This document shows positions 17,545 through 18,169 of a stretch of DNA of 18,169 nt, piece after piece. The stretch is from Planctomycetota bacterium. Lineage in GTDB: Bacteria; Planctomycetota; Planctomycetia; Pirellulales; Pirellulaceae. Position 1 is the stretch's first letter. Each line of letters begins with the position of its first letter. Location of the stretch: contig JAHWKS010000009.1 of assembly GCA_019347795.1 (NCBI GenBank), forward strand, positions 1 to 18,169. Reading direction: 5' to 3'. The notes under the pieces are model-generated. The model was not told the origin of the DNA. It made no database searches and saw nothing but the letters and a program-made list of their open reading frames with translations. A program made the position numbers and the translations under genes.

Positions 17545-18169
17545 ATGCGTAAAGCGACGCTCGTACTGCTGGTCTTCATCCCGGTGCTGATCGCCGCCCT
17601 CGGCGAAAGCTGGGCGCAGCGATACGGACGGTATCGCGGCGGGTGGATCGATCCTGACGATCGACGCGGCGTGCCCGACTGGGAGAAGGACGAGCACTTC
17701 CGCAAAGACGTCTTCACCTTTGTGCGGATTCGCTATCAGTCGGGCTGGGGCTACGGCCGCGGCGGCGGAGGTTGGGCCACCGACTTTCCCGACAGCGACC
17801 TCAACTTTCCCTTCCGCTTACAGCAGCTCACCTCGATGCGGGTCAACCCCGACTACAAGGTGCTGGAGCTGACCGATCCCGAGCTGTTCGACTACCCCTT
17901 CATCTACCTCATCGAGCCGGGGCGGATGCTGCTCAGCGACGAAGAGGTCCGCGGGCTGCGGCGGTACCTGCTCAACGGCGGCTTCCTGATGGTGGACGAC
18001 TTCTGGGGCGAGGATGAATGGGAGAACCTGGCCAAAGAGCTGCGCCGCGTGTTTCCCGACCGCCAGCCGCAGGAGCTGCCGCTGGAGCACCCCATCTTCC
18101 ACTGCGTGTACGACCTCAAAGAGAAGCCGCAGGTGCCCAGCATCCACGCCTGGCTCGGCTCGGGCCGCA
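17545..18169 (+). CDS. DUF4159 secreted protein, 3' partial
   Basis: The first 208 codons of an exported DUF4159-family protein; the frame is open to the window end. The ATG at 17545 has GGAG at 17535-17538, 6 bases upstream. Residues 1-25 are a signal peptide (RKATLVLLVFIPVLIAALGESWAQ). The mature start is Tyr/Arg/Gly-rich (QRYGRYRGGWIDPDD), followed by FTFVRIRYQSGWGYGRGGGG. The DUF4159 core is recognisable from DFPDSDLNFPFRLQQLTSM through LFDYPFIYLIEPGRMLLS, RRYLLNGGFLMVDDFWGEDE and EHPIFHCVYDLKEKPQVPS. The family's structure recalls glutamine-amidotransferase-like domains, but no activity is known. In many planctomycetes it precedes a MoxR ATPase and DUF58 cluster, which would lie beyond this window. 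Confidence 0.88.
   Translation, partial: MRKATLVLLVFIPVLIAALGESWAQRYGRYRGGWIDPDDRRGVPDWEKDEHFRKDVFTFVRIRYQSGWGYGRGGGGWATDFPDSDLNFPFRLQQLTSMRVNPDYKVLELTDPELFDYPFIYLIEPGRMLLSDEEVRGLRRYLLNGGFLMVDDFWGEDEWENLAKELRRVFPDRQPQELPLEHPIFHCVYDLKEKPQVPSIHAWLGSGR

Overview
The window is GC-rich chromosomal DNA that most resembles a planctomycete (Planctomycetota, probably Pirellulales-like). The strongest markers are the adjacent pair of a PSCyt1-DUF1549-DUF1553 cytochrome-like protein and a Tat-exported DUF1501 protein, a DUF4159 protein, an M56 peptidase fused to HEAT repeats, a ValRS with extra inserts, and a broken small membrane-protein gene starting with the planctomycete NPYQAP signature. No tRNA, rRNA, CRISPR array, integrase or complete insertion sequence was seen.

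Layout. 2-1972 (+) is the 3' part of a BlaR1-like M56 membrane metallopeptidase with a C-terminal HEAT-repeat domain. It meets a small coiled-coil protein (1969-2208, -) tail to tail with a 4-base overlap. A divergent spacer with a credible promoter leads to a secreted, probably outer-membrane beta-barrel protein (2411-3625, +). Next come valS (3652-6771, -), an unexplained gap of about 300 bases, mtnC (7080-7826, -), and a large P-loop NTPase/pentapeptide-repeat fusion (7920-9785, -). The 9786-10108 spacer holds an AT-rich element bounded by imperfect 26-base inverted arms, each made of two copies of an 11-base motif.

10109-15924 (-) looks like one operon read from a promoter at about 16020: PSCyt1/DUF1549/DUF1553 protein, DUF1501 protein, Tat-signal FAD oxidoreductase, then a frameshifted NPYQAP membrane-protein remnant. 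A 29-base-arm palindrome fills the gap between the first two genes. The three intact genes all encode exported proteins and probably work together on an extracytoplasmic oxidative or hydrolytic step, whose substrate cannot be read from sequence.

The right end holds glgC (16046-17335, -; ADP-glucose synthesis for glycogen) divergent from a DUF4159 gene (17545 to window end, +), with two face-to-face TATAAT hexamers between them.

The least ordinary items are the NTPase-pentapeptide fusion, the two structured repeats (9897-10071 and 13614-13699), the frameshifted NPYQAP gene, and the zinc-ribbon and helical inserts in ValRS. No complete new defence or mobile system can be claimed from sequence alone.
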